64,000 nt of DNA from Streptomyces spinoverrucosus. GTDB lineage: Bacteria; Actinomycetota; Actinomycetes; Streptomycetales; Streptomycetaceae. Every line of letters begins with the position of its first letter. The first letter of the stretch is position 1. Positions 43,775-52,130 of this stretch are shown one piece after another. The DNA is taken from positions 3,608,501-3,672,500 of the forward strand of contig NZ_JADPZX010000001.1 in the NCBI RefSeq assembly GCF_015712165.1, written 5' to 3'. Under the pieces are notes generated by a model. The model made no database searches, was not told the DNA's origin, and saw only the letters and a list, made by a program, of their open reading frames with translations. A program made the translations under genes and the position numbers.

Positions 43775-45481
43775 CTACGTCGTCCGCCTCCGCCGAGCCC
43801 CCGGCCGCCGCTCACTGGGCCGAGTAACCGGATCCCCGGCCTCCACAGCCGCCGCCCGCCGCCGCATCCCGAAGTCGGCGAGCGCCTCCGCCAGCTTGTG
43901 CACGCTCGGCTCCGGAGCCATCACATCCACCCGGAGCCCATGCTCCTCGGCAGTCTTCGCCGTAGCAGGACCAATACAGGCGATCACAGTCACGTTGTGC
44001 GGCTTGCCCGCGATGCCGACCAGGTTCCGGACCGTCGACGAGGACGTGAAGAGGACCGCGTCGAAGCCGCCACCCTTGATGGCCTCGCGGGTCTCCGCCG
44101 GAGGCGGCGAGGCACGGACCGTGCGGTAGGCCGTGACGTCATCGACCTCCCACCCCAGCTCGATCAACCCCGCCACCAACGTCTCAGTAGCGATATCAGC
44201 CCGAGGCAGGAAAACCCGGTCAATCGGATCAAACACCGGGTCGTACGGCGGCCAGTCCTCCAACAACCCAGCCGCCGACTGCTCCCCACTCGGCACCAGA
44301 TCCGGCTTCACACCAAAAGCAACCAGCGCCTTGGCCGTCTGCTCCCCCACCGCCGCGACCTTGATCCCCGCGAAGGCCCGAGCATCCAGCCCGTACTCCT
44401 CGAACTTCTCCCGAACCGCCTTCACCGCGTTCACCGAGGTGAACGCGATCCACTCATAACGGCCCGTCACCAGCCCCTTGACCGCCCGCTCCATCTGCTG
44501 AGGCGTCCGCGGCGGCTCGACAGCGATCGTCGGCACCTCATGCGGCACGGCCCCGTACGACCGCAACTGGTCGGAAAGCGAAGCCGCCTGCTCCTTGGTC
44601 CGCGGCACGAGCACCTTCCAGCCGAACAACGGCTTGGACTCGAACCACGACAACTGCTCCCGCTGAGCCGCGGCGGATCGCTCCCCGACCACGGCTATCA
44701 CAGGCCGCCCACCCTCGGGCGACGGCAGCACCTTCGCCTGCTTCAACGTCTGCGCGATCGTCCCCAGCGTCGCCGTCCACGTCCGCTGCCGCGTCGTCGT
44801 ACCCGCGACAGTCACGGTCATCGGCGTATCCGGCTTACGCCCCGCCGACACCAGCTCACCCGCAGCCGCGGCCACCGCATCGAGCGTCGTCGACACGACC
44901 ACCGTCCCGTCCGACGCCCCGACCTCCGTCCAGCACCGATCGGAAGCCGTCCGCGCGTCCACGAACCGCACATCCGCACCCTGCGCGTCCCGCAACGGCA
45001 CACCGGCATACGCCGGCACCCCGACCGCGGCCGCGACACCGGGCACGACCTCGAACGGAACACCCGCCGCGGCGCAGGCGAGCATTTCCTCGGCGGCGTA
45101 CGTATCTAGTCCCGGGTCCCCGGACACCGCACGGACGACCCGCCTGCCGCCCCGCGCGGCCTCCATGACAAGATGTGCGGCATCCCTCACAGCGGGGGCA
45201 CCAACGGTTGTTGACGCGCCGTCAACAACCGTCAGCTGAGGCGTGCCCGTGCCCGGACCGAGGTCCGAAGAAGGACCCGGCTCCGTGTTCACGACGGCGA
45301 CGCCCGGCCTGGCGTGCGTACGTACCACGTCGAGCACCTCGTGCTCGGCGACGAGTACATCCGCGTTCGCCAGCGCCTCGACGGCGCGCAGAGTCAGCAG
45401 TCCCGGATCCCCGGGTCCGGCACCGAGGAAGGTGACGTGCCCGTGTTCCGGACCGGCGGCGGGAAGGGTGGTGGGGCTCAA
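43775..45481 (-). CDS. hemD: Fused uroporphyrinogen-III C-methyltransferase/synthase
   Basis: The 568-residue protein fuses two tetrapyrrole enzymes. The N-terminal SUMT domain (about 13-250) has VTFLGAGPGDPGLLTLRAVE, VVRAVSGDPGLDTYAAEEM and VPFEVVPGVAAAVGVPAYAG. The C-terminal HEM4 domain (about 305-540) has PRTKEQAASLSDQLRSYGA, YEWIAFTSVNAVKAVRE, VAAVGEQTAKALVAFG and DAVLFTSSSTVRNLVG. It closes the linear hydroxymethylbilane to uroporphyrinogen III and can methylate it towards siroheme or cobalamin. The start is TTG at 45481, overlapping the hemC stop as TTGA. Some SUMT motif residues look drifted, so methylation activity is less certain than the synthase. Confidence 0.93.
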   Translation of the reverse strand: MSPTTLPAAGPEHGHVTFLGAGPGDPGLLTLRAVEALANADVLVAEHEVLDVVRTHARPGVAVVNTEPGPSSDLGPGTGTPQLTVVDGASTTVGAPAVRDAAHLVMEAARGGRRVVRAVSGDPGLDTYAAEEMLACAAAGVPFEVVPGVAAAVGVPAYAGVPLRDAQGADVRFVDARTASDRCWTEVGASDGTVVVSTTLDAVAAAAGELVSAGRKPDTPMTVTVAGTTTRQRTWTATLGTIAQTLKQAKVLPSPEGGRPVIAVVGERSAAAQREQLSWFESKPLFGWKVLVPRTKEQAASLSDQLRSYGAVPHEVPTIAVEPPRTPQQMERAVKGLVTGRYEWIAFTSVNAVKAVREKFEEYGLDARAFAGIKVAAVGEQTAKALVAFGVKPDLVPSGEQSAAGLLEDWPPYDPVFDPIDRVFLPRADIATETLVAGLIELGWEVDDVTAYRTVRASPPPAETREAIKGGGFDAVLFTSSSTVRNLVGIAGKPHNVTVIACIGPATAKTAEEHGLRVDVMAPEPSVHKLAEALADFGMRRRAAAVEAGDPVTRPSERRPGARRRRTT

Positions 45482-46437
45482 TGTGCTCGCTCCCCCATCA
45501 GACCGGCCGCGCCCTGGGCGAGCATCTCGGCGGCGAGTTCGCGGCCGAATGCCACAGCCCCCTCGTGCGTCTCGGGTACGGGACCGGTGGTGGACAGCTG
45601 CACCGTCCGGGTGCCGTCGGTCGTGCCGACGACGCCCCGCAGGCGCATTTCCTTGACAATCTGCCCGTCGGCCAACAGGTCGGCCAGCGCCCCCACAGGG
45701 GCGGAGCAGCCGGCCTCCAGGGCGGCGAGCAGTGAGCGCTCGGCAGTCACGGCGGCCCGCGTGAACGGGTCGTCGAGCTCTCCGAGCGCGGCGATCAGGT
45801 CCGCGTTGTCCGCGGCGCACTCGATCGCCAGTGCCCCCTGGCCGGGGGCGGGCAAAACCGTGTCGACCGACAGGAAGTCGGTCACCTCGTCGATCCGGCC
45901 GATCCGGTGCAGTCCGGCGGCGGCCAGCACGACGGCGTCGAGCTCGCCCTTGTGGACGTACCCGATCCGGGTGTCGACGTTGCCGCGGATCGGCACCGTC
46001 TCGATGTCCAGCCCGTGCCCGCGCGCGTACGCGTTCAGCTGCGCCATCCGGCGCGGCGAACCCGTGCCGATGCGCGCCCCGCGCGGCAGGTCGGTGAACT
46101 TCAGCGCGTCCCGGGCGACGATCACGTCCCGCGGGTCCTCGCGCAGCGGTACGGCGGCCAGGACCAGGTCCTCGGGCTGCGTGGTCGGCAGGTCCTTCAG
46201 CGAGTGCACCGCGAAGTCGACGTCACCGCGCAGCAGCGCGTCCCGCAGCGCGGTCACGAACACACCGGTGCCGCCGATCTGCGCGAGGTGCTCGCGCGAG
46301 ACATCGCCGTACGTGGTGATCTCGACGAGCTCGACACGCCGTCCGGTCACCTGGCTCACGGCTTCCGCCACCTGCCCGGACTGGGCCATGGCGAGCTTGC
46401 TCCGCCTGGTCCCCAGCCTGAGCGCCTTCTCACTCAT
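45478..46437 (-). CDS. hemC: Hydroxymethylbilane synthase (porphobilinogen deaminase)
   Basis: The 319-residue enzyme polymerises four porphobilinogens. Motifs are LRLGTRRSKLAMAQSGQVAE, GTGVFVTALRDALLRGDVDFAVHSLKDLPT (read in parts), RGARIGTGSPRRMAQL, VPIRGNVDTRI, APGQGALAIEC and the cofactor-binding cysteine in LEAGCSAPVGALA. ATG at 46437 overlaps the hemA stop (ATGA). It is third in the rex-hemA-hemC-hemD unit in which every junction overlaps, so the enzymes are probably made in fixed proportion. Confidence 0.97.
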   Translation of the reverse strand: MSEKALRLGTRRSKLAMAQSGQVAEAVSQVTGRRVELVEITTYGDVSREHLAQIGGTGVFVTALRDALLRGDVDFAVHSLKDLPTTQPEDLVLAAVPLREDPRDVIVARDALKFTDLPRGARIGTGSPRRMAQLNAYARGHGLDIETVPIRGNVDTRIGYVHKGELDAVVLAAAGLHRIGRIDEVTDFLSVDTVLPAPGQGALAIECAADNADLIAALGELDDPFTRAAVTAERSLLAALEAGCSAPVGALADLLADGQIVKEMRLRGVVGTTDGTRTVQLSTTGPVPETHEGAVAFGRELAAEMLAQGAAGLMGERAH

Positions 46438-48143
46438 CGTGACCCTCGGTTCTTCTCGGTGCTGTCCTCGGCCCGGGAGACGGAGGCCACCGTCTCGGGG
46501 TCGAGGTCGAACAGGGTCCGCAGCGCGTCCGCGTACCCGGCGCCGCCGGGCTCGGCCGCGAGCTGCTTGACCCGTACGGTCGGCGCGTGCAGCAGCTTGT
46601 CGACGACCCGGTGCACGGCCTGCCGGATCTCGCCGCGCTGCTTGTCGTCCAGACCGGGCAGCCGCCCGTCCAGCCGGGCGATCTCGCTCGCCATGACATC
46701 GGCGGCCATCGTCCGCAGCGCGACCACGGTCGGCGTGATGTGCGCGGCCCGCAGGGCGGCCCCGAACGCCGCCACCTCGTCCGAAACGATACGCCGGACC
46801 TCGTCGACGTCGGCCGCCATCGGAGCGTCCGCGGACGCCTCCGCCAGCGACTCGATGTCCACCAGCCGCACCCCGGCCAGCCGGTGCACGGCCGCGTCGA
46901 TGTCCCGCGGCATCGCGAGGTCGAGCAGGAACAGCACCGGCTCGGGGCGCGGCACCTCGGCGACCGGCTCGGGCTTGCGGAGCTCTGGGACCCGGCCGAC
47001 GGTGGCCGCCGTCGCGGCCAGCGCACTGATCAGCTCGGGCTCCACCTCGGGCGCCCGGCGCGCCGCCTCCCGCCGCTCGACCGCGCTGCCGGCGGCCCAC
47101 GCGGCGTGCTGCTCCAGCGTCGCCGCGTCCATCCCGGCCACGGCGGCCTCGCCCATCACGGAGAAGCCGGGAGTGGTCAGGTCCAGCGGGCAGTTCTCGT
47201 CGGCACCCACCGAGGTGGGCGGCAGCGGCGTCTGCCGTACGTCCGTCATCGGCGCCGTACGGGCTTCCCCGGCGGCCTCCTCCACCCGCGCGGGTCGGCC
47301 GGTACGGCCCTCGACCGCGCCGGCGATCTCCTCGGCGCACAGGACCAGGCCGGTGGCGCCGGTGCAGGAGACGGCGATGTCGGCACGTGTCAGCTCGGCC
47401 CGTACCGACTCCATCGGTACCGCCCGGGCCGACACGTCCGTGTCGTCGGCCTGGTTCAGGATCTGCGCGAGGCGCTCGGCGCGGTCGAAGGTGCGGTTGG
47501 CGATGACGACCTCGCCGACCCCGGCCCGCGCCAGCGTCGCGGCCGCCAGCGACGACATCGACCCGGCGCCGATGACCAGCGCCTTCTTGCCCCGCGCCCA
47601 CTTCTCCACGGCCCCGCCGGAGGCCAGCTGCTCCAGACCGAAGGTGACCAGGGACTGCCCGGCGCGGTCGATGCCGGTCTCGGTGTGGGCGCGCTTGCCG
47701 ACCCGCAGCGCCTGCTGGAACAGGTCGTTCAGCAGCCGCCCGGCGGTGTGCAGCTCCTGCGCGCGGGCCAGCGAATCCTTTATCTGGCCGAGGATCTGCC
47801 CCTCGCCGACGACCATCGAGTCCAGCCCGCACGCCACCGAGAACAGGTGGTGGACGGCGCGGTCCTCGTAGTGCACGTAGAGGTACGGCGTGAGCTCGTC
47901 CAGACCGACCCCGCTGTGCTGGGCGAGGAGCGTGGACAGCTCGGCGACACCGGCGTGGAACTTGTCCACGTCGGCGTACAGCTCGATGCGGTTGCAGGTG
48001 GCGAGCACCGCGGCCTCGGCGGCCGGTTCGGCGGCGACCGTGTCCTGCACCAGCTTGACCTGGGCGTCCGCGCTCAGCGCGGCCCGCTCCAGCACACTGA
48101 CCGGTGCGCTGCGGTGACTCAGTCCGACGACGAGCAGACTCAT
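46434..48143 (-). CDS. hemA: Glutamyl-tRNA reductase
   Basis: The enzyme reduces glutamyl-tRNA to glutamate-1-semialdehyde, the committed step of the C5 pathway whose next enzyme is HemL. The N-terminus MSLLVVGLSHRSAPVSVLER, catalytic Cys50 in VLATCNRIELYADV, HLFSVACGLDSMVVGEGQIL and the NADPH-binding VIGAGSMSSLAAATLARAG are all present. At 569 residues it is longer than most relatives because of an acidic insertion (about 280-390, VEEAAGEARTAP to RREAARRAPEV). ATG 48143 overlaps the rex stop (ATGA). Transcription from the Rex-controlled promoter would couple heme synthesis to NADH/NAD balance. Confidence 0.97.
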   Translation of the reverse strand: MSLLVVGLSHRSAPVSVLERAALSADAQVKLVQDTVAAEPAAEAAVLATCNRIELYADVDKFHAGVAELSTLLAQHSGVGLDELTPYLYVHYEDRAVHHLFSVACGLDSMVVGEGQILGQIKDSLARAQELHTAGRLLNDLFQQALRVGKRAHTETGIDRAGQSLVTFGLEQLASGGAVEKWARGKKALVIGAGSMSSLAAATLARAGVGEVVIANRTFDRAERLAQILNQADDTDVSARAVPMESVRAELTRADIAVSCTGATGLVLCAEEIAGAVEGRTGRPARVEEAAGEARTAPMTDVRQTPLPPTSVGADENCPLDLTTPGFSVMGEAAVAGMDAATLEQHAAWAAGSAVERREAARRAPEVEPELISALAATAATVGRVPELRKPEPVAEVPRPEPVLFLLDLAMPRDIDAAVHRLAGVRLVDIESLAEASADAPMAADVDEVRRIVSDEVAAFGAALRAAHITPTVVALRTMAADVMASEIARLDGRLPGLDDKQRGEIRQAVHRVVDKLLHAPTVRVKQLAAEPGGAGYADALRTLFDLDPETVASVSRAEDSTEKNRGSR

Positions 48144-48904
48144 GCCGGCATCACGGCGGGTACGTCCCCGTCTGGCCCCTTGTCGGCGGACTCCTTGCGC
48201 GTGACGGCGGCCGGGCCGCCGCCGTCGGGGGTCGCGGCCTCCTCGCCGGCCTTGCGCTGCTCGTGGAAGGCGAGGATCTGCAGCTCGATGGAGAGGTCGA
48301 CCTTGCGCACGTCGACGCCGTCCGGCACGGACAGCACGGTCGGCGCGAAGTTCAGGATGGAGGTGACACCGGCGGCGACGAGACGGTCGCACACCTGCTG
48401 GGCGGCGCCCGCGGGGGTCGCGATCACGCCGATCGACACGCCGTTGTCCTGGATGATCTTCTCCAGGTCGTCGGTGTGCCGCACGGGGATCCCGGCGACC
48501 GCGCGGCCGGTGAGCGCGGGGTCGGCGTCGATGAGCGCGGCGACCCGGAAGCCGCGGGAGGCGAAACCGCCGTAGTTGGCGAGCGCGGCGCCGAGGTTAC
48601 CGATACCGACGATCACAACCGGCCAGTCCTGGGTGAGGCCGAGTTCGCGGGAGATCTGGTAGACGAGATACTCGACGTCGTAACCGACACCACGAGTGCC
48701 GTAGGAGCCGAGGTAGGAGAAGTCCTTGCGGAGCTTCGCGGAGTTGACCCCGGCCGCGGCCGCCAGTTCCTCGGACGAGACCGTGGGTACCGAGCGCTCC
48801 GACAGCGCCGTCAGGGCTCGGAGATACAGCGGAAGACGGGCGACGGTGGCCTCGGGAATCCCTCGGCTACGGGTCGCCGGTCGGTGAGTTCGGCCAGTTG
48901 CCAC
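48140..48904 (-). CDS. rex: Redox-sensing transcriptional repressor Rex
   Basis: The 254-residue repressor has an N-terminal winged helix (about 15-90: RGIPEATVARLPLYLRALTA, VSSEELAAAAGVNSAKLRKD, GSYGTRGVGYDVEYLV). A Rossmann domain binds NADH (VVIVGIGNLGAALANYGGF, FRVAALIDADPALTGR, GVIATPAGAAQQVCDRLV). NADH binding releases it from DNA when oxygen is limiting. The C-terminal helix lies in VDLSIELQILAFHEQRKAG. GTG 48904 has AGGAG 4 nt upstream. A Rex operator lies about 80 bp upstream, so it should repress its own operon including hemA, hemC and hemD, as known in S. coelicolor. Confidence 0.97.
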   Translation of the reverse strand: MATGRTHRPATRSRGIPEATVARLPLYLRALTALSERSVPTVSSEELAAAAGVNSAKLRKDFSYLGSYGTRGVGYDVEYLVYQISRELGLTQDWPVVIVGIGNLGAALANYGGFASRGFRVAALIDADPALTGRAVAGIPVRHTDDLEKIIQDNGVSIGVIATPAGAAQQVCDRLVAAGVTSILNFAPTVLSVPDGVDVRKVDLSIELQILAFHEQRKAGEEAATPDGGGPAAVTRKESADKGPDGDVPAVMPA

Positions 48905-48980
48905 GGTGCTCCTGCGGGTAGAGCGGGGCTGCAGGCGGTCATACGTCCCCGGACCGCCCCGTCGAATGCAGGCTATGTCT

Positions 48981-48998
48981 TTGTGAACGCGTGCACAA
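48981..48998. promoter_or_regulatory. Rex operator (ROP) in front of rex
   Basis: TTGTGAACGCGTGCACAA is an 18-bp near-perfect palindrome (one mismatched pair) matching the known ROP form TGTGAAC-GC-GTTCACA. It lies 77 bp upstream of the rex GTG, where the promoter is expected. Confidence 0.88.
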
Positions 48999-49183
48999 AG
49001 ATGGTGTCCGATTTGCCCGGCCAACGTGACCGGGGTCACGCGCGGTCCGCCGGGCGACGGCGCAGGTGGCGACAGGGGGGCCACAATCGAACACTCTCCT
49101 GAAAAGTTCCCGCCCCCGAGACCAGATCTCGTCGATCCTAAGCCAAGGTGAGCGCCCTGTTACCCGGTGAGGCGCTCGGCGAG

Positions 49184-49471
49184 CTACTCGGTGAGTGCCT
49201 TGCGGAGGCGGGCCTCGTTCACCCGCCAGAACGTGTGCTGCGCGCCGTCCACCAGGACGACCGGAATCTGTTCCCAGTACTTGTCGTGGAGTTCCTTGTC
49301 CTGGGTGATGTCCTTCCGCTCCCACGGCACGCCGAGGTCGGCGCAGACCTTCTCGATCACCTGCTGGGCGTCCTCACACAGGTGGCAGTCGGGCTTGCCG
49401 ATGAGGGTGACGAGGCGGTCGTGCGGCGCGGCGGGCTTCCTGCGGCGGAAAATCGGGCTCATGCCGGCCAT
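49184..49471 (-). CDS. Glutaredoxin-like protein (DUF836 type)
   Basis: The 95-residue thioredoxin-fold protein has the redox-active motif KPDCHLCEDAQQVIEKV (CHLC) and the cis-proline segment EQIPVVLVDG. It ends in a helix RVNEARLRKALTE. Such proteins reduce disulfides or act in thiol exchange with mycothiol or mycoredoxin systems. ATG at 49471 gives MAGMSPIFRRRKP; ATG at 49462 is nearly as good. The gene lies upstream of rex in the same direction, with 279 bp between them, and divergent from the HAD phosphatase. The place next to rex is conserved in Streptomyces. Confidence 0.88.
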   Translation of the reverse strand: MAGMSPIFRRRKPAAPHDRLVTLIGKPDCHLCEDAQQVIEKVCADLGVPWERKDITQDKELHDKYWEQIPVVLVDGAQHTFWRVNEARLRKALTE

Positions 49472-49577
49472 TCTCGCGCCGCGACACGCGGTTGTTTAAC
49501 GGCCCGGTCGCGGAGAGTTCACGGCGTTCCAACCTCTCGACTCCGGAAGCTCCGAACAAAATGGCTATGCTCACGCC

Positions 49578-50498
49578 ATGGCCGCTCTCGGATGGCTCAC
49601 TCCCCGTAGGCGCTCCGCCACGGCGCGGAGCGTGTTGGCAGGCGAGGCCGCGGCGGAGGCCGCGCGCAAGACACAGGACACCTCCGTCGCCGCAGTCGGC
49701 GAGGAGCCGGAGTTTCCCGTGCGCGGCGACGAGAAGGCCGCCGCGTTCTTCGACCTCGACAACACCGTGATGCAGGGTGCCGCGCTGTTCCACTACGGGC
49801 GGGGGCTGTACAAGCGGAAGTTCTTCGAGACCCGTGATCTCGCGAAGTTCGCGTGGCAGCAGGCGTGGTTCCGGCTGGCCGGGTTCGAGGATCCGGACCA
49901 CATGCAGGACGTGCGGGAGTCGGCGCTGTCGATCGTCAAGGGGCATCGGGTGGCCGAGCTCCAGTCGATCGGCGAGGAGATCTACGACGAGTACATGGCC
50001 GAGCGGATCTGGCCGGGGACTCGGGCGCTGGCGCAGGCTCACCTGGACGCCGGGCAGAAGGTGTGGCTGGTGACGGCCGCGCCGGTGGAGATCGCACAGG
50101 TGATCGCGCGGCGGCTGGGGCTGACGGGTGCGCTCGGGACCGTGGCGGAGTCGGTGAACGGCGTGTACACGGGCAAGCTCGTGGGCGAGCCGTTGCACGG
50201 GCCGGCGAAGGCGGAGGCGGTGCGTGCGCTGGCGGCGGCGGAGGGGCTGGACCTCTCGCGCTGCGCCGCGTACAGCGACTCGCACAACGACATTCCGATG
50301 CTGTCTCTGGTGGGGCATCCGTACGCCATCAATCCCGACAGCAAGCTGCGCAAGCACGCCCGGGAGAAGGACTGGCGCCTGCGGGACTACCGGACCGGGC
50401 GCAAGGCGGCGAAGGTCGGGATTCCGGCTGCGGCTGGGGTGGGGGCGGTGGCGGGTGGTACCGCGGCGGCCATCGCACTCCATCGCCGCCGGCGGTAG
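49578..50498 (+). CDS. HAD-IB family hydrolase with C-terminal membrane segment
   Basis: The 306-residue protein has the HAD motifs AAFFDLDNTVMQGAALFHYG (nucleophile Asp in DLDNT), VWLVTAAPVEIAQVIARRL (motif II), KAEAVRALAAAEG and AYSDSHNDIPMLSLVGHP (motif IV). The subfamily (TIGR01490-like) includes phosphoserine phosphatase and related enzymes. A hydrophobic Gly/Ala-rich C-terminus (VGIPAAAGVGAVAGGTAAAI) followed by HRRRR suggests membrane attachment. The Ala/Arg-rich N-terminal 45 residues are unlike the family core. The start is ATG 49578. It precedes bldN in the same direction but is separated by 625 bp, so it is not an operon partner. Confidence 0.85.
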   Translation: MAALGWLTPRRRSATARSVLAGEAAAEAARKTQDTSVAAVGEEPEFPVRGDEKAAAFFDLDNTVMQGAALFHYGRGLYKRKFFETRDLAKFAWQQAWFRLAGFEDPDHMQDVRESALSIVKGHRVAELQSIGEEIYDEYMAERIWPGTRALAQAHLDAGQKVWLVTAAPVEIAQVIARRLGLTGALGTVAESVNGVYTGKLVGEPLHGPAKAEAVRALAAAEGLDLSRCAAYSDSHNDIPMLSLVGHPYAINPDSKLRKHAREKDWRLRDYRTGRKAAKVGIPAAAGVGAVAGGTAAAIALHRRRR

Positions 50499-50564
50499 CG
50501 CCTGCGGCGGGCCTGCTCGGGTTTGGTGGGGGTTGCTGTAGCGCCTGACGCCGGGTGGTGGGGC

Positions 50565-50676
50565 GGGGCCGTGTCGGGGGGTGTCCGTCCTCGGAACGGC
50601 GCGGAATCGGTCACTTACCAACGCCCCCGTGTTGACGCGCCAACCGCTGCGGGCGGACACCCCCCGACACGGCCCC
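50565..50676. repeat. Perfect 23-bp inverted repeat with 66-bp loop between the HAD gene and bldN
   Basis: The arm 50565-50587 (starting GGGGCCGTGTCGG and ending GTGTCCG) is the exact reverse complement of 50654-50676. The loop also contains GTTGACGCGCCAACCGC. It could form a stable RNA hairpin, or be a small mobile-element-like (MITE-type) insertion. No coding frame is supported. Confidence 0.75.
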
Positions 50677-51123
50677 TTCCGTGCGTGGGCGAGTGCGGCT
50701 TACATCTGGGTGCGGGCAGCCGGTACCCGTAAGCCGCGGCAGTGCCCTCCGCTTCAGCCGCAGCGCGCGGGGCCGCCACGCCCGGGGTCTGGTGCAACGT
50801 GGGGCACATTCGAAACGGGGGCCAATCCAGACCCTGTACCCACGGCGCGCACCTCGCAGTCCCCTCATCCGCACCCGGCCACAACACGCCCCTTACCGAC
50901 CCCGAAGTCGAGCCCAATCGATCAACAAGCTGTCACTATGCGGCACTTGATCGGCCGTCAATCGGTTACAGAAGCGACGTAATCGATGATTTGAGCAACT
51001 GGGCGTAGCAGCGCCTGCACGAAGCGTTATTCTCCTCAGACGCAAACCGGTACCCCTCTCGTCGCTACGACGGGTGAAAGGTCCCGTACTGCACGTGATG
51101 GAAGCTCTGCCTCTGGGAGTCCC
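50677..51123 (+). promoter_or_regulatory. Long leader/promoter region of bldN
   Basis: This 447-bp region before bldN has no supported gene. Its last 200 bp are AT-richer (ATCGATCAACAAGC, CGTAATCGATGATTTGAGC), typical of a regulated promoter. In S. coelicolor bldN is repressed by BldD and depends on bldG; I could not place a convincing BldD site by eye. The reverse frames are shadows. Confidence 0.45.
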
Positions 51124-51894
51124 GTGTACCCACACGTCGGGGTTGACGCCTCGGGCCTGGCTACGCTGCGCGCAACGGTCCAAGACCTGTTGCGCGGCTT
51201 CGTCCCCACCGCGTACGCCGTCCCCGCATTCACCACCGCCGCGCCGGTCGGCCCGTGCTACGCACTGGCCGACGGCAGCGCCGCGGTCGGCAGACGAGGC
51301 CGCTCGGCCGGAGCGGCCACCGCACGCCGTCCGGCCGCCGACAGCGACAGCGCCCGGATGATGGACCTCGTGGAGCGCGCCCAGGCCGGTGAGGCCGATG
51401 CCTTCGGCCGGCTCTACGACCAGTACAGCGACACCGTGTACCGGTACATCTACTACCGGGTGGGAGGAAAGGCGACCGCCGAGGATCTGACCAGCGAGAC
51501 CTTTCTGCGGGCGCTCAGAAGGATCGGCACGTTCACCTGGCAGGGCCGCGACTTCGGGGCATGGCTGGTCACCATCGCGCGGAATCTGGTCGCCGACCAT
51601 TTCAAGTCCAGTCGGTTCCGGCTGGAAGTGACCACCGGCGAAATGCTCGACGCCAACGAGGTCGAGCGCTCGCCCGAGGACTCCGTGCTGGAGTCCCTCT
51701 CCAACGCCGCCCTGCTGGACGCGGTCCGGCGGCTCAACCCACAGCAGCAGGAGTGCGTGACGCTCCGCTTCCTCCAGGGCCTCTCCGTCGCCGAGACCGC
51801 CCGCGTGATGGGCAAGAACGAGGGCGCCATCAAGACCCTCCAGTACCGCGCCGTGCGCACCCTCGCCCGTCTCCTTCCCGACGACGCACGCTGA
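51124..51894 (+). CDS. bldN: ECF sigma factor BldN with N-terminal pro-region
   Basis: BldN directs the chaplin, rodlin and bldM genes needed for aerial hyphae. The 256-residue product begins with a long extension of about 85 residues (VYPHVGVDASGLATLRATVQ to RRPAADSDSARM), matching the pro-sequence known in S. coelicolor. Sigma region 2 follows at about 90-160 (FGRLYDQYSDTVYRYIYYRV, AEDLTSETFLRALRRIGTF, GAWLVTIARNLVADHFKSSR) and region 4 at about 200-250 (RLNPQQQECVTLRFLQGLS, ETARVMGKNEGAIKTLQYRA). GTG 51124 has GGGAG 4 nt upstream. Its anti-sigma factor RsbN is encoded next, confirming identity by context. Confidence 0.95.
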   Translation: MYPHVGVDASGLATLRATVQDLLRGFVPTAYAVPAFTTAAPVGPCYALADGSAAVGRRGRSAGAATARRPAADSDSARMMDLVERAQAGEADAFGRLYDQYSDTVYRYIYYRVGGKATAEDLTSETFLRALRRIGTFTWQGRDFGAWLVTIARNLVADHFKSSRFRLEVTTGEMLDANEVERSPEDSVLESLSNAALLDAVRRLNPQQQECVTLRFLQGLSVAETARVMGKNEGAIKTLQYRAVRTLARLLPDDAR

Positions 51895-51971
51895 GCGCCG
51901 TACACACTCCGCTATCCCCAACTCACCATCGGTGAAAGACCGTTGACTTCGCCGTCCGTTCCTCCTCCGTC

Positions 51972-52000
51972 CGTAACCCAAGTGCCGCGCCGCTCGTTGT
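51972..52000 (+). promoter_or_regulatory. Probable sigma-BldN-type promoter of rsbN
   Basis: CGTAAC (51972-51977) and CGTTGT (51995-52000), 17 bp apart, resemble the sigma-BldN consensus CGTAAC-N16-CGTTGA. It lies 131 bp before the rsbN start and after the bldN stop. It would make the anti-sigma factor a target of its own sigma factor. Confidence 0.6.
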
Positions 52001-52130
52001 GCGGGATGCAGGCTCCCTGTGGTCACTCCCTGGCCGACTCCGATCCCTCGATCGTGTGGTTGTGGCCGGGGCGTGCAACCCTCAGGACCCCCTGGGGAGT
52101 CGACCGTCATGACGAGAGGAGGTGCCGCCA

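Noticed and set aside
50966..50982. TTAC...GTAA dyad upstream of bldN as a BldD box
   Set aside because: The 9-bp spacing does not fit the BldD consensus as I know it, and such short dyads occur by chance.
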